Translations under genes and position numbers: made by a program
Shown here: positions 32,090 through 44,000 of the stretch, in pieces
How the letters are laid out: each line of letters opens with the position of its first letter
Numbering within the stretch: the stretch's first letter is position 1
The notes under the pieces: model-generated
Told to the model about the DNA's origin: nothing
What the model saw: the letters and a program-made list of their open reading frames with translations, nothing else
Databases searched by the model: none
Source: Edaphochlamys debaryana
Taxonomy: Eukaryota; Chlorophyta; Chlorophyceae; Chlamydomonadales
Assembly (NCBI GenBank): GCA_016858145.1
Contig: JAEHOE010000118.1
Coordinates: 343,766-407,765 of the forward strand
DNA length: 64,000 nucleotides
Reading direction: 5' to 3'

Positions 32090-35000
32090 ATGGCGCCCGA
32101 ACCCGATGAGTTCCACGACTACACGCTCGCGTCGCAGCACGAGAGGTACCCGCGCCTTGCAATGCACACGCTATCGGGTGATGGGCGAGCTCGCCAGATG
32201 GCTGGGGTTCACCGCTGCATTCCCCATTTCCCTGCTCGGCCTGCCACAGGTTCGTGGCCGCGTTGGAGCAGACGCTTGTCACGTGGAGAAAGACGGGTGC
32301 GTGGGGCCACCTCTTCGTCGGACCGCCTCGTCGCCGGCATGCCCGCGCATCCCAGCACACCTCCAGCCATGCCCGCTTCCACTCCTCCGTTTCCCCGCCG
32401 CCCCCAGGCCTGTCGGAGATCATCCTGCGCGGCTACCGCGCCCGCATCCGGGAGCAGCCCAGCCAGGTCAAGGTGGTGGCCAGCCTGCAGCACAGGCGAG
32501 GGCGGGGCACAGGCGGGGCTGGGATGGAGGCGAGGCTGGGAGGGGCGGGGCGAGGTGGGGCGCTGAGATGGAGGGCTATGGGCGGGGACATCCGCGCTGC
32601 TAGGGAGCTGCAAGACCGTGGCTCGTTGATGCTAGGGCAGTTATAGCGGCATAGCGGCCTGCTGTAGGGCAGGATCGCCCTTCGGCCGGAGACCTGGAGG
32701 TCAACACGAGGGGTGGCTGTTGACGCCTCCTGGTTCTCCCTCATCCCTTGCCATGGTATCCCGCCCTGTTGACCTCCGTGTGCGCGCTACTCAGTCCTAC
32801 GCTCGTCCTATTCCTCCCTGCCCTTAGGCTTCCCTGGCGGCGCGAGCCCTACATCCTCCAGCTGCACCTGCCCACGGCCCTGGCCATAGGTGGGGGGGGG
32901 CACGAGGGGGCGGGGGGCACCGGGCCGTAGGCTTCGAGGCGGACGGGTGGGTGGGTGGGTGGGTGGGTGGGAAGGAAGACTTTTGCACCGTGCATTCCAT
33001 TGCCGTGCGGGCCGCGCCGGGAAGCGGAGGCCAAGCGTCCGCCCTGTGCGTACCCCACCCTCGCTCCCCCCTTCCAGGCCGGGGAGGCGTCGTCCTTGCC
33101 TCGGCGCCCTCCAGCGCCGCCCCCGCCCCCACCACTGCGCCCACGCCACCTGCGGGGCCAGGCACAGGGGCCAGGCCAACAGCAAGTCAGCAGCATCCGC
33201 ATCCGGAGCCGGCAACGTCGGGGCCAACAGCGGGGCCAGGAGGCGGCAATGCCCCCAGCAGCAGCGGTGGTACCAATAATGCAGGCGTGGGCCCAGGCGT
33301 GGAGGCCACTCCGCCCCGGCCGCAGCACCAGGGCAGCCGCAGCGGCCCCGGCCCGCCCCGCCCCAGCGGCAGCGGCGGGCCCGGACTGCACGGTGCTGAC
33401 GTGGCATGCACCCCTCCCCCCGCCAAAGGCCGCCCGGGCCCAGCCCAGGCCCAGGCCCAGGCCCCAGGTGTTGCCGGGACCGGTGCCGCCGCCGGGTCTG
33501 CGGGCGGCGGAGGAGGCGGCGGGAATGGAGGCGGGGGCGAGGTGGATCCAGGATGGGAGGTCGGCGTGGATCTGGATCTAGGGGATCTGCTGTCCCGGAT
33601 CGAATCCATCGTGAACCAGGACACGGACGCGGGCGAGTCGGACTCGGACACCAGCCTGTCCGGGTCCGACCGGGGCCCTCACGGGCCCGGCCCCCACCAC
33701 GCCAAGCACCCACAATCCAGATCCATATCCGAACCCGCGGCGGCCGGACCGGGACCCTCCACGGCCGCCGCCACCCCGCCGACACCTCTCACGGCAGAAG
33801 CACCCAAGCCCTCCCCCGCGGCTCCTGCACCCCCTCCACCATCCGCCCCTACAACCACCACCGCCATCCCTGCCACAGCCCCCCCGGACCCGCTCGCCTC
33901 GCTCATCCCCGGCGCCCGCCCCGGCAGCCCCCCCTGGTGGCTGCCCACCTTCGCCCACCGGCTGCAGCGCTGGTTCGGCCTCGACGCCTTCCTGCTTCTC
34001 AGCCCCGCGTCCTACAGCCGGAGAATACTGGTGGGATGGGGATGGGGGGGGGGGGTCACGGGGAGGGTGTCGGGAGAGGGAGCGGGGAGGGAGGGGTGGT
34101 GGTGCCGAGCCCCGCGTCCTACAGCCGGAGGATACCGGTAAGGGTGCCCATGCCAATGGATGGGGAGGGGAGCGAGGATGGTGCTCAGCCCCGCCTCATA
34201 CGGCCGCCGCATATCCGTTATAAGGATGTCAGCGTGTGCGTGTGGTGGTCGTGGTGGTCGCGGGAGCTGGAAGGGAGGGCAGGGAGGGAGGAAGCTGCGT
34301 AGGGTCCAGGGTACGGCAACCAGGCGGAGGCGAGGGTGGTGGCAAGGCAGAGCAGACAGGGAGCGTGGCAACCAACGCCTCCTCCCTGCCTCTCCCTCCT
34401 CCCTCCCCTCGAGGCCCTGGCCCTCCTTTCCGTCGCCTGCCACCAACCCCCTACCTCCCCTGCCACCCCTCCCCCCCCCCCAACCGCCAGGACGAGTCCG
34501 TTGCCCTGGCCCTGCTCTCCGCCGCCTCCCACCTTCCAACCAACCCCTCTCACCAACCCCACCCTTCCCCCCTTCCCCTTTACCCCCCCCCCCACCTGAC
34601 AGGATGAGTCCGAGGCCCTGGGGCTCCTCTCCGCCGCCCGCCTGGCGCTGGCGGGCTCGGGCCTGCGCTGCCCCCTGCTGCTGCCCGTGCACGACGGCCT
34701 GCGGGACGGCTACTGGGGGGCGGCGGTGGCGCCGGGGCGGGGCGCGCTGCACCTGCGGACGGACAGCGTGCACATATCCAGCCCGCCGCTGGTGGGGCAG
34801 GGAGAAGGGGGGGGGGAGGGGCGAGGGGGAGGAAGGTTGTGGGGCTTAGGGAGGAAAGGGGGCAGGGGGGGAGGGCACATCGCTTCATGCCCGCCGCTGG
34901 CGGGGCAGGGGCTGGGGGGCAGGGGGCGGCGTGGGGAAAGGGGGTTGAGCCCGCAGCTGGTAAGTTCACTTGAGCACCGGCACACGTTCCCTAAACACCA

Positions 35001-38000
35001 CTTTCCCTAAACACCGCTTTCCCTAAACAGATCGTTGCATGCCCCTCCCCCCCCCACGCCCCCGCCCCCAGGCGCTCACCCAGCTCCCCACCCAGCTCTC
35101 CGCCCTGGCCGAGCAGCTGCTGCCGTACAGCCCGGCGGCGGCCATGGCGGCGCTGGCGGCGGCGCAGGTACGGCAGATCCGTACGGCATCGCGTTCCCCT
35201 GACCATGACCATGCATAGGGTTGCGCTTAACCCTAGAATGAAAATCCTTCTCACGTTATTTCTAGCTATTTATAGTTAGTAACAGTAGAACTAGAACTAT
35301 CACCAAGTTGGATTTCCTAGACGGCTGGGAATTTTCGGCTCAAAGTTTGTGTGTGCTGCGGCTCTACCTAATCCAGGCGTTAGCTATGCTTAGTTTCGTG
35401 GGGAGGGGACTGGACACAGCTGAACTGGAAAACGGTGCTGGGGACAAGAGGATGCCCTGCATACCCCCAGCACCAGCACCAGACAAATGGCAGCCTGCCA
35501 CCACCAGAAGCCAACCTACCCCATGGCGTCTCCACCACTCTTGCCTTCTCGCTGCGGGCGTCATCCCTTGCTCCGTTCCCCAGCAAGCCCCAAAGCCCCA
35601 GCCCTTTCTGTGCCGCAACCCTGCCCTAGAGCCAGCCCCCGGCGCGTCCTCAGCCCTAGCTGCGGGCTTCAGATCATTGGAACAATTATACCTAGCCCGC
35701 CCAGCCCAGCCCCTCACGCCAGTCACGCCTCCTTGAACCTAGCCCAGCCCCTCACGCGTCTCAGGCCTAGCCCTGGCTAGCACCACGCGCACGGCTTCTC
35801 AAGCGGCGAGGGTCAGCATGACCTCCTCGTCGAACAGTGCGCCCTTGCGCTTGCCCTCGCCGTAGTTCTGGCGGATGTAGATCAGCTTCTCCGCCCGCTC
35901 CTGACCCTGGCCCAGAGCTCGGGCTCACACGCCTCAGTATCCCCTCAACGGGTGCTGCAGCGGGGTCCGCCAGTTGCTGTGTATGTGTGAGCTATGTGTG
36001 GGGAAAACGTGTTTGCTGAGCGCTCAAGGACCCTTGTAGGGCTTGCCGTACACTACAATGTAGCGTGTGGAGCCTTAGAACACGCCAACCGTTTTCTAGG
36101 GGTATAAACGCCCCCCCCCCGCAAAATAGCCTTATTTATAGGGCATTCTCATATAGGGCTCTAACATAGCTTCTAGCCCTATGCCCAACCCTAACCATGC
36201 ATGCTGCTGCTCGGCCTCGGCTCCCATGCCCCACGTCTGCTGCTGTCCTGACTCTCTTTCTCCAACCACCAGGAGCATCACGAGGGCCACCGTCAACCGC
36301 CAACCGCCAGCAGCGCCGCCGCCCCTACCATCACGTGGTCCGCCTGCTTCACCTTCCGCGTGCCGCCGCCGCGCCGCCGCCTGCGCGGGCAGATTGAGCG
36401 CTGGGCCGCCGCCGCCGCCGCCACGGCTGCCGCCGCCGCCGCTGCGTCCAAGGCTCGTGCTGACGCCGCCGCGGCGGCCGCCGCCGGACGCAGCGGCGGC
36501 GGCGGCGGCGGGCCCCAGTCCCACCCCGTCCTGCTGGATGCCTGGCAGCACACCGGGCCGGCGGCGGAGGCTGCCGCCGCCGCGACGGCGGCGGCGGCGG
36601 CGCGGCATGGCGGCGGGGACCAGGCGGGGAGCGACGACGGCGACGGCGCCGCCGCTGACGCCGGGGCGTCGCCTGGCCCTGGCACCCCCGCCGCCGCTGG
36701 GGCGGCGTCGCCGGGGCGGGGCCCCGCGGGGGAGTGGGGCTGGGGCGAGGAGGAGGAGGGGGAGGGGGTGCACGGGGGACACCACGGGGGAGGGGGGGAG
36801 CCGTGGGACGCCCACGCGCCCTGGCACCCGTGGGCGGTGCAGGTGAGCGGGTGGAGGGGGGGGGGGGAACGCTGAACGCGGGACCCCGGGGAAGTCGGGA
36901 CAGGGCCGGAGCGGACCACAGGACGGGAGGTCCAAGCGACTGCATGGCCCGGGGATGGGACTCGACTCGACCGGAGAAGCACAGACTGGGGCCTAGGACA
37001 GGATCGGACCAGTCGCGACAGGAGGAGGCTGGGACCAGTAGGGGCTAGTGAGGCCCGGCACGCGACTGCGCGCCCCTGCCTTCTGCCCACCCCAACCCCC
37101 GCCATTCTTTCCCGCCCCCAACCTCAACACCGCCTCATCCCCCCCCCATACCCCCACTAACCATTCGACGCTCTCCCGCTTATCAGCTTCAAACACCCCC
37201 ATACCCCCCCCCCCCCCCACACACACACAGGCCGACCCGGTGGCCGCCCTGGAGCTGGACGTGGCGTGGGACGGACTGGCGGTGGCGCCGGGGCAGCCGC
37301 ACCCGGGCCTGCAGGTGCGGCAGCTGTGCAGAGGGGGGCGGGGTGGGTGTAGGTGGGGGCCCGGTGGGTGGGAGAGCCGGGCAGGTGCGGACCGTGCGCA
37401 GTTGGAGGGTGGAGGTGGAGGGTGGAGGGTGGAGGGTGGAGGGTGGGGTAGGGGTAGGGGTCACGGGGTCGAGTGGGGGCCGCGGTGCAGTAGTCCGGGC
37501 CGTTTGTCTGGCCTTCGGAGCCTTCAGAGTTGTTGGTTGAGGTGGGGTTTGGGGGAACAATTTAGCCCCCGACAGGCCTTCGGGGCGTGCGCACGCTGTG
37601 CATGCAGGGTTACTCGTGGGCCCGCTCGCGGACGCTCCAAATCCCGACTCTCAATCCACCAAGAGTCGCACGTAATCCCCGGCCTCCCAGCCCCCCACCC
37701 TCGAGTCACGCCCCTCCCCCTCGCCCCTCCCCCCCACCTCACCGCAGGTGCGCTCCCCCCGCTGCCGCTGGCTGCTGCACGCCCTGAGCCTCGGCACGGG
37801 CGGCTACACGGGAGGCAGCGGGGGCGGCGGGGGGTACGCGGGCTCCGGGGCCGGCGGCGGCAGCGCCCTGCGGGGCCTGGGGGGCCTGGTGGGCCTGCGC
37901 CCGAGGGACACGGCCCGGCGGCACGTGGAGCTGCAGCGGGCGGGGGCCGACTGGCTCTGGAGCGCGCTGGCGGCGGAGGCCTGGCGGCGGCCGGGGGCGG

Positions 38001-41000
38001 CGCCGCCGCCCATGGTCACCCCTGTGGCGGCGACTAGCCAGGTAAGGGGTGGGTGGAGAGGGGGAAAGGCTGAAGGGGTTGAGAGGTGTGACGGGAAGGG
38101 GGTGGGGGTGGGGGTGGGTGAGATGCGACCAGCCAGGTGGGGGTGGGGCAGGGTGAGGGGAGGGGTGGATGGGTGCGAGTGTAACCAAGAGGGGCGAGGT
38201 GAAGGGGTGAGTGCGGGAGGTGGCTAGGTGTGGTGGTTCGTGGTCGCACCAGGTTGGTAGGCTCCCAGTGTGGGCTCTTAGCCGCCAGCTTCCCCTCTCC
38301 ACCTCTCCCCCCTCCCCCCTCATCCCCCCCTGACAGGTCGGCCCCGGCTCCTTCACCGTCATGCTCTCCACGCTGCTCACCGGCCGCTCCCTGGCGGCGG
38401 GGGTGGGGGAGGTGGGGGAGCTGCTGGACCCCGAGTGGTGGGAGGCGAGGGGCTGGCCCGTGCCGCCGCTGCCGCCGCCCTGTGAGTGGGGGGGCGTGTA
38501 GGCGGGGGGCACGTGGGGCGTGTAGGCGGGGGGCTCGGGGGGCGTGTAGGCGGGGGGCTTCGGGGGGCGTGTAGGCGGGGGGCTCGGGGGGCGTGTAGGC
38601 GGGGGGCTCGGGGGGCGTGTAGGCGGGGGGCACGGGGCTTCTAGTGGAGGGAGTGGGGGGAGTGGGAAGAGTCGGCGGGGCGGGGGGTTGGTTAGGGTAG
38701 CGCGAGGACCAGTGGGTTCGGGGTCATCCCCCCTCCCTTAGACTTCTGATACAGGACGTCTTTGCCGACGCTCCTCCATGTGCACGGCACGGCTTACCCT
38801 TCACAACACGAACCCACCCTCTTGGCCCCCTGCCCCCGTCCCCGTCCCCCCCCCCAGACGTGATGCAGGACGTGTTGGCCGACCTGCTCAACCACTCGGC
38901 GCCCCGGCCCCCCGCCGAGGAGGACCCGGGGGCGGGGGCGGGGGCGGGGGGCGGCGCGGGCAGCGCCATCTACAGCCGAGTGGCCCCCCTGCAGGTGCGG
39001 GAACCCCTTGACCTTGCGTCCCCCCTCCGCCCCCCTTCCCCTGCCCTGCGCCCCTCCGTTGCTGCCACCCTCCCCCCCCTTGTGCCGGCCCAAGCCCCCC
39101 GCCGGTCCTCCTCCCCTTTGCAGGCACCTGCTTCCCTGTCGCACCTCGCCGGCATCGCATTGCCTCAACCAGACCACGTCGGGCCCTCACAAGGCCCCCC
39201 TGCCTCTGCCCTCCCCTTTCCTGCCACCCTATTCCCCCTGGGCCTGCTGTCCCGCCTGGCCCCTTCCGCGCTTCGATTTACTAACCTACGTCACGCTGGC
39301 AAAGCCCCTTCTGTCTCAGCCCCCTGCCCCTCCCCCCCCTTGCACACCCCACCCACCCAACCCCAGGGCCTGCTGTCCCGCCTGGCGCTGCACGCGCTGC
39401 TGTTCGGCAACGCACGGGCCGTGGCGTGGCTGTGGCAGAGGTGGGGGCCGGGGGTGGGGGGCGACTGCCTCGGGGGCAGGGGGGGAGGACGTCACCGGCA
39501 GTGCCGTCGCGGTGGCTGGGGCAGAGGCGGGGCTCCGGTGTGATGAATGTGACCGGGAAGGGGGGTTTCCAGGGGGGCTTCTGTAGGGGATGGAGTCGTT
39601 CACTGCCTGTCCGCCAGAACGTGAGTCCCTGATTCCCTCGCCCTCACCCGCTGCGTTCTCGCTGCCCCTGCGGGCCCCCACTTTGGCCCCTCCCGCAGGT
39701 TTGTGCGCGAGCTGCGGTTCGGCTGCTGGGAGGTGGACCGGCAGCTCCCGCGCATGGCCCCACCGGCCCCGACCTCCACCACAAGCACAACCGCCGACGG
39801 CGAGGGGGCGCTGGGGGCGCTCGAGGGGGCCGCGGGGGAGGGCCCCTGCGAGGCGGAGCGGCTGCTGGCGGCCCAGCGGCGCTCCGAGCCGGAGCCTCCG
39901 CCGCCCTCGCTGCGGCACTGCCTGCTGCACCAGAAATTGCAGGTGGGTGGGTGGAGGGTGGGAGCGGGGAGCGGGGGGTGGGGAGGAGGGGGGCGAAGGA
40001 GTTGGGGTGGATGGGGGGGTAGCACGGGGCGTAGTTGGCGTGTGTGGTTGGGTGCGGGTGGCCTTTTGGGTGATGGGGATGCACCCCACGGTGCAGGTGA
40101 ATCAGGGTGTGGGGTATCGTACAGGGGTTGGGAATGGACAGGCAAGGTGGCCCATCGTCCGTTGTACTGTATTAAATGCCACTCCTTCCCCCTCGGGCCA
40201 GGTGCTTGACGTCTGCATCCACAGGTGAGCTCGCTCCTGGGGCACAGCGCAGGGGGCCCGGGTGGGGCTGGGGTCGCCGCCCACCCAGCCAATGCCCCCT
40301 TCACCCTCCCCCTCCCACCGGCCAGCAATGCCCATGCCCCTGTGCGGCCCGTTCCCCCAGCTCTCTCGTCCCCCTACGTCTTCTGCCCCTTCCCTTTCCC
40401 CACACCCGAAACCCCCCCTCCCAGGCGCCGGGCCCTGTCGCGTCAGCATCACCTGGTGAAGCACCTAGAGGCGCAGGCCCGGGAGCGAGCGGCGGCGGTG
40501 GCCGCCGCCCAGCACGGCGCGGCGGTTGGCGGCGGCGGCGGTAACGGTAACGGCCTCAACGGTTGGTGGGACGAGCTGGCGGACAGTTGGTCCGACGTGG
40601 CCACGCCCCAGCCCGTCCGGGCGCTGCGGACCGCCGAGCTCGCCGCCGACGTCGCCGCCGCCGAGGCTGCCGCTAGCGGCGGCGGTGGCGGCGCCGCTGA
40701 CGGCGACGACGGCGAGTTTGCGATCCGCAGCCGTACGAGGAAGGCACCTCGGGCGAACGGTGCAGGCTCTCCCACACGCCACCGCCGCCAGACCGCCACC
40801 CCGGGTGCCGACGCTGCGGCGGTGCCGTCAGCGGCGGCGGCAGCAGCAGCGGCGGCGGCGGAGGTCGGGGTGGACGGCACGGCACGGACGCTACGCCTCG
40901 ACTCGCCCCCGGAAGCGACAGCGGCGGCAGCGGCAGCATCTGCGGGCGCCGTCGGCGCCAGCGGCGCCGCCAGGAGTGGCAGCGACCGTGCCCCCGGCGG

Positions 41001-44000
41001 TGGCGGCGGCGGGCCCAGGCCCCAGGCCCTGCACCGCATGCTGGCACCCGCCGCCAGCGGCAGCGGCGGCGCCAGCAGCGGCAGCCTCCGTGGCGGCGGC
41101 GGCGGCGGCGGCGTGCTGACGTCAGCCGCCAGCATGGGAGACACGGAGTCGTACTACAGCGCCGGGGAGCAGGACATGGACCTGCCTGGGCCCGCACCGC
41201 CGCCGCCGCCGGCCCCGCCGCCGCCGCCGCCGCCAGCACCGCCGGTGCCGCCGACGGTCCAGGCGACGCCGCCGCCGCGGCCCCGCGGCCGCCGCTGGCG
41301 TGCGCCGCTGACCCAGCCGCCGCCGGTGTGGAGCGAAGACCGCATGCTGGAGCGGCAGGCGACGCTGGAGGGACTGGCGCTGCACCCGCAGGGTGGGTGG
41401 CGAGAGCTGCCGGGGGGGGCGGGCCGGCATGGGGGTGATCTATCTGTGACGAAGCGTGACAAAGAGAGAGGGGTGGGGCATGGGGCCCGCGCTGAGGAGT
41501 AGGGGGGCGCATGGTGGCGGAGGGGGCAGCGCCCGGGAGTGGCGCAGGTCAGGGGTGACAAGCTGGCCTGGTCTGGAGCAGGCTTGCCAATCCTTTCTCG
41601 ACCTTTCCTCCTCTTACTCGTCCGTTTCTCCCCTTCCTCCTTCCCCCCCGCCCCCAGGCTCGGATCTTGCCTGGCGCATGAACAGTGAGCAGCTGGCCTG
41701 CGACATGGCCGCATTCAAGGTGGGTGGGGAAGTGGGGTGGGATGGAGGCGGGACTGCCCGGACGCGGGGGCTTGTGTGACGGGACGACGAGGTGGAGACT
41801 GGCGGCTCACACCACACTTGCGCGCCACACCGCGCCGCAACACCCTCACCAGCCCTCTCCTCCCCTCTCACTCCCCTCTCTCTCCCCTTCCTACCCGCCA
41901 CCCGCCTCCCCAGGCCGCCAACCCCGGGGCCCACTTCCGTGACTTTCTGGCCTGGTACTCCCCTCGTGACGTGGGCCTGGGGGAGGGAGAGGGCCAGGGG
42001 GAGGGGCAGGGGCAGGAGGCGCGTACGGAGGGGCGGCACGAGGAGGGCCCAGCTGGGCACACCTCGGCCTTCGCGGCTGCCGCCGGTGCGTCCTCTGGCG
42101 CCCGTGCGTCTTCATCCGCTGCAGGCGGCACTGCAGCGGCATGGGAAGGGGCGGCGGCCGCGGGCCCCAGCGGCCGGGGCGGGGCCGGCCTCGTGGCTGC
42201 GCCCAAGCGCGAGCGCGGCCCGCTCCGGCTGGGGCGGCGGGATGGCTCCAGCGGCGGAGCTCGAGCCTCCGGCGGCGGCGCGGCTCCTCCTCCTGGCCCT
42301 GCCCCTGCCGCCGCCGCCGCCGCAGCAGCAGCAGCACCCGATGGGGAAGGCCGGGGTGGCGGCGGGGCCGGGGGCGGCGGGGGCGACGCCGGGGTTAGTG
42401 CCCGCATGTCGGCGGGCGCGATGCCGTACGCGGGGGCGCTGGGGGGATCGACGGCGTCGCTGTCGGGGGCGGAGGGCGGCGGAGGAGGGGGGGCGGGGGC
42501 GGGTGGAGTGGGGGCGGAGGCCGGCCCCGCCAACCCCTGGCACCGGCTGTGGGCGGCCACCGCCGCCTGCCCCTTCTGGAGGCAGAAGCCGCTGCAGGTG
42601 CGGTTGGTTGTGGGGGTGGGCGTGTGGGGAGCTGCTGGCTTGGCGGTGTGTCAGAGCTTTGTCCTCAAAGCTGCTCGCGTGATCGGACCGACCAGCTTTG
42701 GCGCAGCTCTACATCATGTGGCTACAGTATGGGGGCAGTGAACGGTGCCGGTGTGGGCTAGCCATGGGCGCGCTTGGCAGCCCTGACGCCTCCTCAATCC
42801 TATCGCCCCCCTTGTGCCCCGCCTTCTCTCCACGCACAATCCCCCACACGGCCCAGCGCGGACACCCGTTTCTCCCCTCCCTGTCACCTGTCCCCCGCCC
42901 GTTTGCCCGCCTCCCTCACCCCAACCCCATCGCCCCCCAACGCCCCCACCCACCCACCAGGACCCGGGTCTGGAGGGCGAGCGCGTGCTGCACGAGCTGG
43001 AAACCATCTCGCCCTCGGCCCTGTACGACACGCTGCTGGGTACGGCACTGGCGGCGGCGGTGCAGGTGCGGAGCATGGGCGGGGGGGTGGGACACGCGGA
43101 CATGGAGGTTGCAGGGTGGCGTCGACCCGCTACCGTCGACCAGGAGCGCCCGTTACTAACCTGTGTGGCCTCAACTCTCTGACCCTCTGCTCCTGTACGG
43201 ATGCGCCCTCACCACCCCCCCACCCCCCCGCAGCTGCTGGCGGGCAGTGCCGGAGGGCGGCTGGAGCCGGTGTCATCCCTGCTGAGGCAGTACGTACGGT
43301 GAGGCATGGGCAGAGGTCATTCCATGATAGTGGGTGTGGAAAAAAGGACCGGTGGGTCCGGGGGAAAGACCCGCAGAGGTTTAGGCACTGCTGATGAAGC
43401 CCTTCTGCAGGAGGGCTGCCGATACGGCCCTAGAACCCGCCTAACACGCCTCCCTAAACCTCACATTTCTTCCTTGATCCGGCCCTTCCCGCCCTGTACC
43501 CCAGCATCTCGGCGCCCACGATCCGCCGCGGCTGCGGCCTGCTCGAGGCCTCCCCCGCCGGCGCCGACGCCGCCGCCGCCCGCGCCGCCGCCCGGGCCGC
43601 CGCCACCGCCGCCCTGCGCGCCGCCACCCCCGGCCACGGCCACAGCCACGGCGGCACCCCCGCCCGCGGCGGCGGCGGCGGGCCCGTGTCTGGGTCTGCC
43701 GAGCTGGTGGGGTGGGAGGACGCCGAGCTGGAGTACGTGCTAGCTGAGTTCCACTACCTGGAGCAGGTGTGTGTGGGGGGGGGGTACTGGGGGTGCTGGG
43801 GGATCGGTGGTTCGGGGAGTGAGGTGCGTCATCCTGTAGCAGGTGGGGGAAGCGGCGTGGGGCGCAGAAGGGAGGAGTTCCATTACCTGGAGCAGGTGGG
43901 TTACTGGGGGATCGAGGGTATTGATAAGGGTTTTGCGTCGGGGTGGGAGGGAGGGTAAGGGGTGCAAGCGCGCCGAGGTCGATGGGGGGAGGGGCTCGGG

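Noticed and set aside
35168..36272. Transposon in the 1.1 kb RAB3GAP1 intron 7 (locally AT-rich, with CCCTAACC-type strings near both ends)
   Set aside because: No clean terminal repeats or target duplication could be matched, and no protein frame is present.
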